Origin: Ctena decussata
Taxonomy: Eukaryota > Mollusca > Bivalvia > Lucinida > Lucinidae
Assembly: GCA_963989385.1 (NCBI GenBank)
Contig: OZ022502.1
Location: forward strand, 7,284,501-7,348,500
DNA: 64,000 bases
Direction of reading: 5' to 3'
Each line of letters starts with the position of its first letter. Position 1 is the stretch's first letter. Under the pieces are notes generated by a model. The model ran no database searches, was not told the DNA's origin, and worked only from the letters and a program-made list of their open reading frames with translations. A program made the translations under genes and the position numbers. This document shows, piece after piece, positions 1 through 10,679 of this stretch.

Positions 1-790
1 GTTGAAGGTAAGATTTGAACTATGTTTTCCTTTATTAGACAACTATAGTCCCAAACTAGTTGATACTGTATTTACCTTATGTATACAGAAACTATCCAGC
101 TTTGTCTATTTTGACAAATTTAGAGCTCTAGATAAGAGGTGTGGTGACAAATATGAAATGATTTTTCTTATTGCTCCTTGAAAAATGGATAGACTTTAGG
201 GGAAGCAACTCTGTTTTGTTTGCCTTCCTCTCAGTGGGGGGTCAACTTTTAAAGGAAAGAACTTGCTCCTCTTGGAGCAGATTTTTCCCCCTAATTAACC
301 CCATGTTGGAAGGCTTTCATTGTCCAGGAAAGCAAACAGGAAGTGTTATCTCAATGCAAAAAATGGCAAAAAAAACCCTGGCAGAGTGCCCATATTTTAA
401 TTATCACCAAATATTTCCTCCTGTCTAGAGTTCAGAAATTTACGTTGTATAAGAAGCAGGGATTCTAGTTCCTGCTTTTCCTCAGCAACAGGGAATAGAT
501 AAGAAGCAGTTTCATAAATCTTTTAGCAAATAGTACAGACCTGCTTACACTGCAATCAGTCTGGGTCTACATCATTAGCTCAGGTATTTATCTGGATATT
601 TATGGTCAATACAGCTATACATATTACTTTAATTGACCCTAGAAGTTCCTATTAACATGCTTATGTAGAACCTGCATTCTATATTTAATTGCTGCCTGAT
701 TTTATATTCCCTCTCATAATACAGTCTCCGATAATATATTAATAATTATGTACCATTGGTATAACCTTTTTTTTTAGCCTTTTCAAGGTA
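1..790. other. non-coding flank with one MITE fragment
   Basis: No convincing exon is seen. Positions about 180-425 resemble a recurrent palindromic repeat found elsewhere in this window (4340-4565, 14525-14770, 28469-28687, 43123-43337, 50390-50600, 61510-61728). Shared phrases are a 'TCAACTcTTAAAG' arm and a 'TTTGCTTcCT' arm. The short open frame across it is a by-product of the repeat. The stretch is probably intron or 5' flank of the gene whose last exon begins at 2112. Confidence 0.5.
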
Positions 791-987
791 AGGGAGAGTC
801 GGGTAACTTCGGACATACAATTGCAAACAGTGAAAATTCAGATGAGATGGCTCATAATGAGCCGTCTCATCAGATTTTCTCTGTTTGGCCAGTTAATTTT
901 TGTTTTAGTTCCAAACAACTGACATATACAGGAAACAATGTCAGTGTCGGAATTTACCCGCTGTCCGAAGTTACCCGACTCTGCCCT
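791..987. mobile_element. MITE with ~25-bp terminal inverted repeats
   Basis: The left end reads AGGGAGAGTCGGGTAACTTC and the right end is its near-perfect inverse (…CCGAAGTTACCCGACTCTGCCCT). The 197-bp interior holds a second palindrome at 841-872 (GAGAYGGCTCATAATGAGCC type), related to the hairpins at 28328 and 61377. No target duplication is clear. No coding capacity. Confidence 0.75.
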
Positions 988-1537
988 ACTTTCTTTTTTT
1001 GTTAGACTAAATGCAACTTAAAATGGGCAGGGTTTAACTGTGTCTCAGCTAGCAAACAAGTTTAACTAGAAGAGTATTTTTCATTGGCTTTTGTTGCCCT
1101 TTCCCAATATCCTTTCATTTGCTCCTATCTAGATTTCAACTTACAGTAAAAGAAGGAATTACAAAGGGGAAAGCTCACCAATAATCATAGAGATTTAGAC
1201 GGACTTAGATGAGTTCTTGCCTATTATTTCATTCTTCAGTTAGTTATCAAAGAGCATTTTTTGTTGCATTGCATCAAATGCATTTATCTGTTACTGTGTG
1301 TCCAAGACAGACTAAAAGCATGTGTATAAAGTCTGTAATAATGTGAGACACTGGGCCAGCTGTGAAAATAGCAGTATCTTAATTTACAGTAACTTTAAGC
1401 TTAATCCAGAGGCAGTAGATGAATTTATCTCACAGTAGTGTAGAAACAGACATATGAGTTGATATTAAAGAGTCGCTTTTATTTGGTACATAAATAATAT
1501 TGCTTGATCTTAAATTTATATATTGTTTTACCCTAAA
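988..1537. other. non-coding, no feature recognised
   Basis: AT-rich sequence without a supported exon. The last ~150 bp may belong to the retroposed transcript end described at 1538-1577. Confidence 0.4.
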
Positions 1538-1577
1538 AATAAAGCAGCAACATCAAAAAAAAAAAAAAAAAAAAAAA
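1538..1577 (+). other. AATAAA plus A23 tract: probable retroposed mRNA 3' end
   Basis: AATAAA at 1538-1543 is followed 11 bp later by an uninterrupted run of 23 A (1555-1577). This is the layout of a polyadenylated RNA copied into DNA. The parent RNA, its 5' limit and a target duplication could not be identified. A functional poly(A) signal next to a genomic A tract is the alternative. Confidence 0.45.
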
Positions 1578-1817
1578 GAGTGAGCTTAAATTCCACTGTC
1601 AAAATACAAAAATACACAAATGTTATTTCTGTCATTGTCAAGACTTGGTAAAGAGATAAATCAGCTCAGAGCACTATGAAAAGGGATTTTGTTTTGACTT
1701 TCAGCAGTTCATATAAACCATATTTATTTGCTCTAAGACAGGATTTTCCTACTCTAGCCTCTAGAACCATCCCAAATATCTGATTCAGTATTCGGTAATT
1801 AGGCTATAAGATGTTTT

Positions 1818-1885
1818 TTCCTTCACAGTCCCGAAAATCTAGATCCATCTGATAAGATGGATCTAGATTTTAGGGAATGTGAAGA
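1818..1885. repeat. fold-back hairpin family (AATCTAGATCCATC)
   Basis: The arms AAAATCTAGATCCATC and GATGGATCTAGATTTT are perfect inverses around a short TGATAA-type loop. The same hairpin recurs at 4823-5005, 14290-14400, 31575-31660, 45285-45400 and 48100-48212, so it is a dispersed fold-back MITE. Confidence 0.75.
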
Positions 1886-2111
1886 AAGAGATATAAAAAG
1901 CCTGTCATGTTACCAAAGAAATATGGTGTATGTACATGTAAAATTTAAGTTTGTGCAAAAGCATCTAAGTCATTTCTTCCTACAGTATGTGTTCTAAAAA
2001 CTTGAATTTTGAGTGATGACAAAAATGACTAGGCAACAAGACTTCCAGGTCAGACTGCTCTTTCAGTAGTACATATTTAGTTTAGAACAAATACTGTAAT
2101 TTATGTTTCAG

Positions 2112-3674
2112 GTGTTAATAAACGTTGCCCCACCCAAGCCGACACGATTATTGTCGGAGACGGAGAGGAAAGTTCTGCTGATGCACGATTTATCCCCTGG
2201 AACCCCCGGCTCTCAGGAGTCTCAGAAAGTTCCTTTGTTTGAAAGTCACAACTCTACGCTGAACAATGGTCAAGACCTCTACAATATTCACTGGGATATG
2301 TTGAACGAGGATCTGTTATTGTCTCTTGAAAAGGAAAACTTGTTTCCCGACTTATATGAATTTCCAAAATTAGAACTTGATATGGATACAAGCTGGATAC
2401 AGGCTCCTTTGGCTAGTCCAGAGGTCCTGTCTACATCATCCAGTCTGGGGAAGTTAAGTCAGGATAGTTCATTCAAGAAGAAGAGTGTTAGTTCAACTTC
2501 TGTCAGACTGGAAACGATACAGCAGTCACCAGACATGAAGGTGAAGATTGACACACCATCCAAAAGTTCTTTGATTGATATATGTGAGGATAAGACTGAT
2601 ATTATTGCTGTTGATATTAATACTGAGTCAGAAAGTGATAGGTCTTCAAAGGATCAGTCATTTAGACATAGTCCCCATAGAGCTAATGGTAGACTAGCTA
2701 ATAACTCACCCAAAATCTGTGAAATCCACAAACCAATGTCCAGTCATAATAATCATTCACCAGATTCTCATTCCATTACTACAGACAAAAATATTAATTC
2801 AGTGTCACATGACTTGTCATCTGAAGTTCATTCATCCTCATTAAATAAATTAGATAGTTCACCAACAAAATGTGATACTCATTTATATGATAGACATTCC
2901 CCAGTAGAAAGTACACAGTTTGGGCATTTACATCCCAATGATCATTATTCTCCAGCAGCCTTGGGATATACCCCGGAGTATTCAGGTGTTAGGCGCCCTA
3001 GTCCCAAAAGAGGCCAGAGCCCCAGTGTCCCGTCACCTAAGAATAAACGATTACATTATTCTCAGTCTGAGTCTTACATCGAGACATTGTCAGACAAATA
3101 CAGTATGAAACGATCTCGAGAACAAGGAGATATAGCTCATCTTCAAGATACAGCAAAAGTTTATGAGGTTAATTCTAGTGGGAGTCAAGAAAAACTGCTG
3201 AAGCCACGTGAAAGTGAACCTTTATTTGATGAGAGAAAATTACCATTAGTGCATTCTGCTATAATAGAAACTACTGATCAAGCTGAAGATGAACAGAGCC
3301 CTCTTGTTGAGAAAGTTGATAATGAATTAGATGGTAGTTATTTAGAAATTAGTGAATCTATTAATAATGAGACTGAAAAGTTACTTCAGAAAGGTGAAGC
3401 AGCTGGTTTAGAGGAACATATAGAATCTGTAATGAATAGTGATGATGTGCCTGCTGTTGCAGTTGAAATAAATGAACCACTTGTAACTTCAGTAGACTCT
3501 CTAATGGAAGATGACAAAATGGATGAACTGTACTCTAAAAACACACGGCTGTCAGTTTCAGAAGGAACCTATAGTGGGTCTGAAAAACGATCATCATCAT
3601 CTGGTCAGTCCACATCGGGACATTCCATATCTGGACATTCTGATGAATATCCTATGGTAGAAACTGATGTATGA
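2112..3674 (+). CDS. last coding exon of a Ser/Pro-rich protein with C-terminal PDZ ligand
   Basis: An open frame of 520 codons runs from a splice acceptor (TTTATGTTTCAG ending at 2111, phase 0) to TGA at 3672-3674. I prefer the acceptor to the ATG at 2103, because that ATG sits inside the pyrimidine tract and upstream exons are expected outside the window. The product begins VLINVAPPKPTRLLSE. It is acidic, low in structure and rich in Ser, His and Asn, with many SP/SPK sites (for example RRPSPKRGQSPSVPSPK around residue 300) that would suit proline-directed kinases. A basic patch follows there and a Ser/Gly-rich stretch near the end. The last four residues are ETDV, a class I PDZ-binding motif like that of Kv1.4 channels. 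This suggests the cytoplasmic tail of a membrane or scaffold-bound protein, which is inference. No domain I recognise is present, so the family is unknown. Confidence 0.8.
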   Translation: MLINVAPPKPTRLLSETERKVLLMHDLSPGTPGSQESQKVPLFESHNSTLNNGQDLYNIHWDMLNEDLLLSLEKENLFPDLYEFPKLELDMDTSWIQAPLASPEVLSTSSSLGKLSQDSSFKKKSVSSTSVRLETIQQSPDMKVKIDTPSKSSLIDICEDKTDIIAVDINTESESDRSSKDQSFRHSPHRANGRLANNSPKICEIHKPMSSHNNHSPDSHSITTDKNINSVSHDLSSEVHSSSLNKLDSSPTKCDTHLYDRHSPVESTQFGHLHPNDHYSPAALGYTPEYSGVRRPSPKRGQSPSVPSPKNKRLHYSQSESYIETLSDKYSMKRSREQGDIAHLQDTAKVYEVNSSGSQEKLLKPRESEPLFDERKLPLVHSAIIETTDQAEDEQSPLVEKVDNELDGSYLEISESINNETEKLLQKGEAAGLEEHIESVMNSDDVPAVAVEINEPLVTSVDSLMEDDKMDELYSKNTRLSVSEGTYSGSEKRSSSSGQSTSGHSISGHSDEYPMVETDV

Positions 3675-4339
3675 TAATGATTGGATTTCAGGGCTCAAAT
3701 AAGACTCAATTGTGAATCAAAATTGAGATTTCTATTTCATTTCTTCATAAGGCATAATTTGAATTCTCATGGATCAGCTAAGAGAGAATTTTGAGAGTAT
3801 ATTCATTTTTCATGAAAACATATGCTTGGGTCTGTTTTATCAGAGGAGCCTCAATCAGTTCTGATTAGGAACCACAACAGCATTTTTAGGAAGAAATAAG
3901 ACAAGCTCAAGCTATTACTGTTCCCTGCTAATAGGAAAAAAAAGACATTTTGAACTTCTGGATATCGGTATAAAGATTTCAGAAAACCTCATTGGCTCTC
4001 ATTCAGTCAGAATCCCAGACAAACCATGAAGTGTGCTAAGCATGAAAATCTCTTTTTTGGCAGTAAGAGGTCTGGTCAGGTCATGTGCGGTTCAGTTAAA
4101 ATGTTAAAGACCAGTTACTGTGCTGAATTGCTTTTACCAGTTCTAGGCTGCATGTGCAGAGGCTCATTCTGAGGCTGGTATGAATATTTACAGACCATTA
4201 TGCTTTAAAGGGTATGGTTGCACCTCCATTTTTAGCTCGCCTGTACAAATGTACAGGAAGAGCTATTGCACTACCCCCGGCGGTGGCGGTATTAGCAAAA
4301 TATTTAAGTTTTATGTTAAAGTTCTTTATATGATTGGGA
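3675..4339 (+). other. probable 3' UTR of the preceding gene
   Basis: Non-coding AT-rich sequence directly after the stop codon. Nothing else is recognised. The short open frames are fragmentary. Confidence 0.45.
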
Positions 4340-4565
4340 AGGCCCTGTCAGGTGAGCTTTCCTGTATGGGTACAGGTCTTGTTACCTCCGTTTTTACAAA
4401 ACAAACCAACTTGTATGGCTTCCTGTTTGCTTCCTTAAGCAACAAAACCCTTACAAAGGTGGGATCTACTCTTAAAGGGAAGAATTTTCTTTAAGAGTAA
4501 CCTCCTGCTGAGAAGGGAGGCAGAAATGACCTCCCCCTTAAAGTGTACCCAGTCACCTTATGATA
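4340..4565. repeat. dispersed palindromic MITE copy
   Basis: It contains the family phrases TTTGCTTCCTTAAGCAACAAA, ACTCTTAAAGGGAAG and TTTAAGAGTAACCTCC, an imperfect fold-back. It is related to 28469-28687 and to the other copies listed there. Confidence 0.55.
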
Positions 4566-4673
4566 GATTTTCTTTTGACAAGTTGTGGCCTTGAAATCAG
4601 TTTTACAGATACATGATTGTATAGGTATTAGGGTTCTTTTTCATAGAATAAGGGGATTTTAATGAGATCCTAC

Positions 4674-4679
4674 AATAAA
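4674..4679 (+). promoter_or_regulatory. candidate poly(A) signal
   Basis: AATAAA lies 1.0 kb after the stop codon at 3674. It is the first such hexamer on the + strand that I can place downstream of the exon. Usage is unproven. Confidence 0.4.
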
Positions 4680-4822
4680 CTACCTTTTTATTTTGTCATA
4701 TCTGCATCTCTAACATATTCATGTACACTAGCTTTAACTTTTTGTGCAATACTGTAAAAGGCTTCTGTTTGTTCACACAAATGCATTTCATTTGTGCATT
4801 TTTTTTTTAATGCTAGTTTATT

Positions 4823-5005
4823 ACCATATTTATTCGTCTATATGATGGGGCTTTCTTTGTGCAGTGAAATTCTGCTATTAGATGGGTTTTACCTTCAAAA
4901 ACAGTTCCAAAAATCTAGATTCATCTCATAAGCTGGATCTAGATGTTTGAGATTGTATTGGAAGGGGGAATCCCCCATCTTGTAATCAAAGAAATATGGT
5001 AGTAT
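4823..5005. mobile_element. fold-back MITE
   Basis: The outer ends are TACCATATTTATTCG and the inverse AAAGAAATATGGTA. The inner arms are CCAAAAATCTAGATTCATC and GGATCTAGATG. It is the most complete-ended copy of the AATCTAGATCCATC hairpin family. Confidence 0.65.
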
Positions 5006-5169
5006 CTGCTTTGTTTTCACTATGTATGGTGCTATATTTGCTATAAATTGTTATATGTATATGTTTGTCAGTTTATGTTTAACCCTTTTCTGACAAGTGG
5101 ACTTGTCCATCCTAATCAGATGAGTCCATTAGTAGTTCAGGGGTTTCTGATGGGTGTTTTCATTTTCTG

Positions 5170-5560
5170 GTGGAGAATTGGAAAATTAAACGAGACTTAC
5201 CGAAGGGAAGTTGAAGTTTAGTTGAAATTTCGTCGATCACAAGCTCCTTAGGGTCTCTCACTGAGAGATGCGCAGCATCTCAGCTTCCAGGAACTCATCC
5301 GGATCAAGATATTGTTTCTTGTCATTCCAAGAAGCAAGATCTTGTTCCGTTTTATGAAGGATCATGCACATAAAACATACAGGGCTAAATGGGTGGGTGG
5401 GTGTGAGACACCCTAAGGAGCTTGTGGTCGACGAAATTTCAACTAAACTTCAACTTCCCTTCGGTAAGTCTCGTTTAATTTTCCAATTTTGTCTCTCACA
5501 TAGCTCCTTATGGTTCCCACAGAGATATCAGAGATGCATAATTCTTCATAAACAAAACAG
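5170..5560. repeat. DIRS left terminus with internal complementary region
   Basis: About 90 bp at 5175-5262 are inverted at 5408-5497. The shared core is TTCAACTAAACTTCAACTTC, then CCTTCGGTAAGTCTCG. Outside this, 5485-5550 matches the inverse of the right terminus (ACATAGCTCCTTATGG), and 5208-5292 matches the right terminus directly inverted. This is the arrangement expected of a DIRS internal complementary region, which templates circle formation. Confidence 0.7.
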
Positions 5561-5648
5561 AACTCAACACAAAAGAGATATTTACATTGTGTTTTTCTTA
5601 ATATTTACATGCATGTACCCTAGCTTTTGGCCATCCCACTGGATCATC

Positions 5649-6620
5649 TCAAGATATGCTCGTATCTAATACACCATCCTGCAAAGTTTTCGAGTCCTCA
5701 GAAATAGGTTTGTTGTAAAACTGCGTAAACACAGACCTACAGGACCACCCTGCAGTCTTCATAATGGTTTCCAATGGAATGCCTGAAAGTTTGGCTTTAG
5801 AAGCAGCTGCCGCCCTTGTACTGTGCGGCCTAAACGATAAATCAGTGCCTGCTTTTTGCAATAGTATTTTCACCCAGCGTGAAACTGTCTGTTTTGATAC
5901 AGGTCCATGTGGTTTTATCGTGCTGATAAGCAGTTGATCACCATTTCTAAGGTTTCTAGTTTTTTCTATGTACATAGATAGAGTTCAGCAATACACAATT
6001 GTTTATCTTTGGAGTAAGCTTTAAGTTCAATAATATCTAACTGTTTCCCCGGTCTTGTTTGTTTCAAGATGTGATTCGGAGCGATAAAAACCTTCTCTTT
6101 GGTTATCTTTATGTCTGGCATTTCAATCAAATGCAATGTCTGACATCTTTGTGCCGTTAGTAATAAAAATAATACACTGAGCTTACACGACAATTGAAGT
6201 AAGGATTTTGCTGGTGTTGTACTTAGGTATTTTAGTACAACATCTACTGACCAAGTTGTGGTATATCTGGGCAAAGCAAGTCATTCAATACACCTTTCAT
6301 GAATCTTGTGATTTCTTCATATTTGTTAATATTTATATTGTTGCATGTTTTAAGAAAGGTGCTTATTGCAGATCTAGCTGTGCCCAGAGACCTGTATTGT
6401 AATCCCTTTACATAAAGGTTTGATAAGAATTTTAAGACATCATTGACTGAAGATCCTTTGTCCGCAGAAATCGAACCATTTTGAAATGTAACCATTGTAT
6501 TGTGGCTTTGTTGAGGACCTCCATGACTTAAGAATAAGTTCTCTGGCTTGTTTTGGCACTCCCTTATTTTTGAGGATTCTCCTGATAACTGAAAACATCC
6601 CAGGCTCAGTTTTTTCATTG
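5649..6620 (-). pseudogene. DIRS tyrosine recombinase, frameshifted
   Basis: The recombinase is spread over three or four frames in order. An N-terminal core-binding part (GVPKQARELILKSWRSSTK, about 6620-6470) comes first, then KFLSNLYVKGLQYRSLGTAR (about 6420). The first catalytic Arg follows in LLLTAQRCQTLHL (about 6140). The C-terminal catalytic box has HSTR (His at about 5825), the GW tryptophan and FTQFYNKP with the nucleophilic Tyr (about 5717). All conserved R, H-x-x-R, W and Y positions are visible, so the family call is firm. Breaks at about 6470, 6260 and 5970 prevent a full product. Its role in an intact element would be to integrate the circular cDNA. Confidence 0.85.
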
Positions 6621-6639
6621 GATGTTGTTGACCTGGTTT

Positions 6640-9440
6640 GTGGGGAAGATATAGAATTTTCCTTGGATTTGGTAGATGGTAACACTGACCCACTAAAAGA
6701 TGAAGAAGACTGGGCCACCAACTTTGTGTAGGCCACAGGGGTGCAATCAAGATTGCTGAAGACTTGTCCTCTTCGATTTTCTGCAAGATCAGAGGAAGCA
6801 AGCTGAAAGGGGGAAAAATGAAATAGTAGTCATTATCCCATGATAAAGAAAAAGCATCGATGGCAAAAGCATTTGGATCTGGTTTGCGCGAAACATACTT
6901 TGGGAGTTTGTTATTGAGCCTTGATGCGGAAAGTCCACTGTTAACTCTGGGAAGGTTTCATGAATGGCGACAAAAAGGTTTGAATCTAATGACCATTCTG
7001 TATCATCATTCTCTGTTCTTGATTCAGCATCTGCCTCACAATTATCCTTTCCAGCAACATGTGCCGCACTTAGATAAATGTGTCTTTCTATACACCAACA
7101 CCAGATTTCTCTTGCAATATAGTCCAATTCTGAAGTACGACCACCAAAGGACCTGGTATGATAAGGGCCGTTTTTGGCCCCCATTCGAATTCTCTTAAAA
7201 TTGCATGTTTTCTATTGCTTATCGTTTTTGTGTATGGGAACAAACAGAAATAATATGTTTCACTTTTGTAAATTCTCAGAATAACATGATTTCTGATATG
7301 CCTATGTTGGTTCAAAAATATGAAGGAAAATTTCAAGAAAAACTGAGTTTAATAATTTTTCCTTTAAAGAAATAAGTCATTTACAATAGCTTTTGAAAGC
7401 TCTTGATAAAAGGCTTTTGATGAAATGCTTATACGTTGGGTACCACGGCTAATTACCTGTGCATTGCACAATGCCTGTCAAGGTACCCCACCCACTCAAG
7501 TTTGCAAGTCCAGAGACGCTAACCAAAAAATTCCAACAGATCAAAATGAAATGTGTACCAAATTATTCCTCGTGGTCTAACTAAGCAAATGAATACCCAC
7601 AACATATGTTTATTTTGTCTGTGAGCGGAGATATGGGCGTTTTTGTGTTGAGAAAACAGGGGAAATGTTCCAAACGCTGCCAGTTTGGTAGCAAAAAGTT
7701 AAAAATAAACATAGAGCCCGGTCTCCAGCACATTTAATATTTTCATGGCATGTAAATATATCAAAATTATGTCTGCATATAAAATATAAAATGTGCTGGA
7801 GGCCGGGCTCATATATTTTGAAAGCCACAAAGGCTACCAAATTCGTCATTTTCGTCAGAATCCTCTGGGGGTATGGGTATGTTCAAGATTAAAAACACAA
7901 ATATTTTATGCAAGAACTGGCTGATTTTGTATTTGCTGTTTCATTTTAGGTTAGAACTTTCCTATGAATGCATTTTAGTTATCGAAATAGAACTTTTGAA
8001 AAATGAGTTTTCTGGGGGCCAAATATGGGCCTTATCATACCAGGTCCTTTCCTGATATAGGCACAACTTGTTGTGTTGTCCATGTAAACTCTTACATGTA
8101 TGTTATTGCTGTTCTTACAAAATGTGTGTAAGTACAACTGGCAAGCTTTAAGCTCCAGTATGTTAATGTGTGCCTCTTGTTATGTGACTGACCAGTTTCC
8201 CCCCTGTCCTAATGTTGTCCGTTTCACTATATGCTCCCCAACCCTTCTTTGAGGCATCTGAAAACAGTATTAACTTTGGGGCCCCATGAGATATATATTT
8301 ATAGCTGGAAGAGACATTGTCTGTCCACCACTGAATTGTCGGTATGATATGTACTGGAATAGTCATGAAACTGTTGTTGTTTCCTCGATGTTTAAGTTCA
8401 AGTTCCTTCACTTTCTTGAGCGGCTTATAGAAGAGTGGAGCATAATCTACCCCTTGCTGAGTGGCGAATAACTTCCCAATTAATTTTGAAAATTTTCTGA
8501 TTGTCACTCGTTTTTCCCCGATCATATTTTGACACAAATTAATAATTTCTCGACACCTCTCTGGTGGAAGTCTGACTGTCATAGTTACTGAGCACAGCAA
8601 GAACCCCAGAAATATGATCTGCTGTGTGGGTTCTAACACCGATTTCTCCGGTTGTACAGTTAACCCAAGTGAATCCATGAGTGTCACTGTATCTTTGATG
8701 TTTTGTTTGCACTTGGAGTAAGTTGATCCCTGTAAGCATGAATCATCGATATATGCTGAACTGATATGTCCTTTGGATCTTAATTTAGAGAACACAGGCT
8801 CAATTATTTTTGTGAACACCCGGGGCAAATGAGTCAGACCCATAATTAAAGCTGTGAATTGATATTTCTGCTTTTTATGTAAGAATCTAAAATATTTCCT
8901 ATCTACTTCTCTAATTGGAATTGAATAAAACGCCTCCGATAAGTCCACCGACCCAAAGAAGCAGTTCTTCCTCATCACATCTATGGCTGATTGGAGAGTC
9001 TCCATTTTAAAGTGAATTTTTTCCAAGAAGTTTTTGTGAGATTATTCAAGTTTAAGATAATTCTAATTTTCCCATCTTTCTTAGGTCTAAAAAATATATG
9101 TTGGAAAGGTATTCTCCCTTATTCGTATCATTTACTTTTTCAATAATTTTACATCTTAAAAACCTTTGAATTTCTTGATCAATTCTATCTTGCTCATCTG
9201 GAGTGAAAGTAAAAGGTTTCGGGACAGAAATTTGCATAGGCATCTCGTCCATTGCAAGTTCATAACCAGATATGGTATCTCTAATAAATTTGTTATGAGT
9301 AATTTTGAACCAGTTTCTTTTGAAAAATCTAGTCTTCCCTGCTTGGAAATTTTCAGGAGTGTTCTCAAGATTGAATGATTTATATATTTTTAAATTTTTG
9401 TCAGACTTGTTTTGATACTCTAGAAATTCTAACGGAACAA
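6640..9440 (-). pseudogene. DIRS reverse transcriptase-RNase H, broken
   Basis: The RT N-terminal part (F-K-R-N-W, then ISGYELAMDEMP) lies at about 9380-9240. After a frameshift near 9075, the fingers-palm region runs in one 287-codon frame (9026-8163). It has motif A VDLSEAF and the catalytic YIDD box (about 8753-8742), then the RNase H start FSDASKKGWGAYS (about 8260). Another frameshift near 8165 leads into LELKA and MDNTT, the next RNase H acidic residues. The MITE at 7146-8050 interrupts here. RNase H resumes with RTSELDYIAREIW and HVAGKDNCEAD (about 7130-7010) and continues, after a shift near 6900, into FSLSWDNDYYF. The gene is clearly dead. The palm uses GLTHLPRVF where DIRS RTs usually have a TSAP-like turn. 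Confidence 0.85.
7146..8050. mobile_element. 905-bp MITE inserted in the DIRS RNase H region
   Basis: The ends are perfect inverted repeats AAAGGACCTGGTATGATAAG, continuing into a TTTGGCCCCCA-like block on both sides. Inside is an additional stem (GAGCCCGGTCTCCAGCACAT at 7718 against its inverse at 7788). The RNase H frame stops at one end and resumes at the other (…SCAYI then GGRTSELD), so it is a secondary insertion. A few host bases appear to be missing and no clear target duplication remains. No transposase is encoded. Confidence 0.8.
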
Positions 9441-9464
9441 ATGGATTCTTGCTACCTACTCGGC

Positions 9465-10679
9465 CTATTTCCGTGAAGATTGTTGATTCTTCTTTCTGAA
9501 GTTGTTTTGCTGGGTCTTGTTGTTGTTGTTGTTGAAATTGTTGTATTTCGACCCTTTCTGTTGGTGTTTGTTGTACCCCTGACTCTGTTTGTTGTACAGG
9601 TATTTGTGGGTCGACTGGTTTCGGTCACCCCCTCTCTTCCCTAAAAAATAACCTGAGTTAACTGTTAGATTTCCCTTTGTAGTTTCCAGTTTTTTGGCGG
9701 CTTCTTGGAAATTATCCCCCATTAGTTTGGTTGCTGATGGTCCATCTTTGCATAGGGATCTATATTTGGGTTGGAGTTCTTTTTGTATTCTTTCCAGTCG
9801 TTTTATGTTGGTTTGCTTAATGTTCCGAGACAGCATCTTGAATGTATCTGAGACGAGACTTGGTATATTTACTGATTTGTCTTGTTTTTCTGTAGCCTCC
9901 ATGATCTTTATTAGAGGTACCATGGCCTGTCTATATGCTGCCACGGCCTGTTGTTGGACATAATCCACTTGCTTAACGTCCCTCTTCAGTTGTAGCCATA
10001 GAAGCTCATCTACTTTGGGCACTTGAAGATTTTCTTTGTTTTTGGGTCGTAGATGCTTTTGCATGATTTTTTTTAATTTTTCTTCTTCTTTTTTGGATTT
10101 TGTCCCCCTAAGAGCTCTGTTGCTAATTTCTGCAATATTGTCTCCAACTGCTTCCCCTGTTCCGTCATCCACCTGGAAGAATTCCTCCAGCCCTGCGTAA
10201 GGGTTTTCTTCTTTTTGATCCTCAGCTTGTTCTAAAAATTTATCTAATTCATTTTCTGACTCTTCCGATACTGATTCATATCCAGTTGACATTCCTGGCT
10301 GGGGCCCAAATCCACCTGCTGATGCCATTTGTGTGAGAGATGAGTCCCCTTCATTTCCTTCTTGGGAAGTTGATGCTGTTGGACCTTGATTGTCCACAGT
10401 CTTTTTTGCCGGAGGGCCTTCCCCTTGTTTGTCTTGCTTCCGTTTTAAAGATATCACATCTTCCCTAAGATACTTCACCGCTTCTGCAAGTGTCTGTATA
10501 TCCTTTAATGTTTGCGCCAAGTTGTCTGCCAGAGAAGTCCGTTTGAGTGCAACTTGAGTGGCTGCTTTCTCTGTACTTCCGGGTTTATCATTCCCCCCAT
10601 CGGCGCCCCCAGTGCTGTCATATTCATGCGCCTGCGCAGACTGTGCCACGTGGTCGCCCTGGCTACTTGCCAAATCCAT
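9465..10679 (-). CDS. DIRS gag-like ORF1 protein
   Basis: An intact 404-codon frame lies just upstream, in element sense, of the RT. The product starts MDLASSQGDHVAQSAQ. A predicted coiled coil follows at about residues 50-85 (LADNLAQTLKDIQTLAEAVK, then LREDVISLKRKQ). The middle is acidic (LDKFLEQAEDQKEENPYAGL), and the helical region contains LLWLQLKRDVKQVDYVQQQA. The last 60 residues are basic, Asn/Gln/Lys-rich and would bind nucleic acid. There is no zinc knuckle. Length and position fit DIRS ORF1, which packages element RNA. It is the only uninterrupted gene of the element. It could still be expressed but has no intact partner here. Confidence 0.75.
   Translation of the reverse strand: MDLASSQGDHVAQSAQAHEYDSTGGADGGNDKPGSTEKAATQVALKRTSLADNLAQTLKDIQTLAEAVKYLREDVISLKRKQDKQGEGPPAKKTVDNQGPTASTSQEGNEGDSSLTQMASAGGFGPQPGMSTGYESVSEESENELDKFLEQAEDQKEENPYAGLEEFFQVDDGTGEAVGDNIAEISNRALRGTKSKKEEEKLKKIMQKHLRPKNKENLQVPKVDELLWLQLKRDVKQVDYVQQQAVAAYRQAMVPLIKIMEATEKQDKSVNIPSLVSDTFKMLSRNIKQTNIKRLERIQKELQPKYRSLCKDGPSATKLMGDNFQEAAKKLETTKGNLTVNSGYFLGKRGGDRNQSTHKYLYNKQSQGYNKHQQKGSKYNNFNNNNNKTQQNNFRKKNQQSSRK

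Noticed and set aside
2920..3108. 62-codon frame inside the 2112-3674 exon
   Set aside because: Out-of-frame overlap with the long, phase-consistent exon.
9694..9963. 89-codon plus-strand frame
   Set aside because: Antisense shadow of the gag-like ORF.
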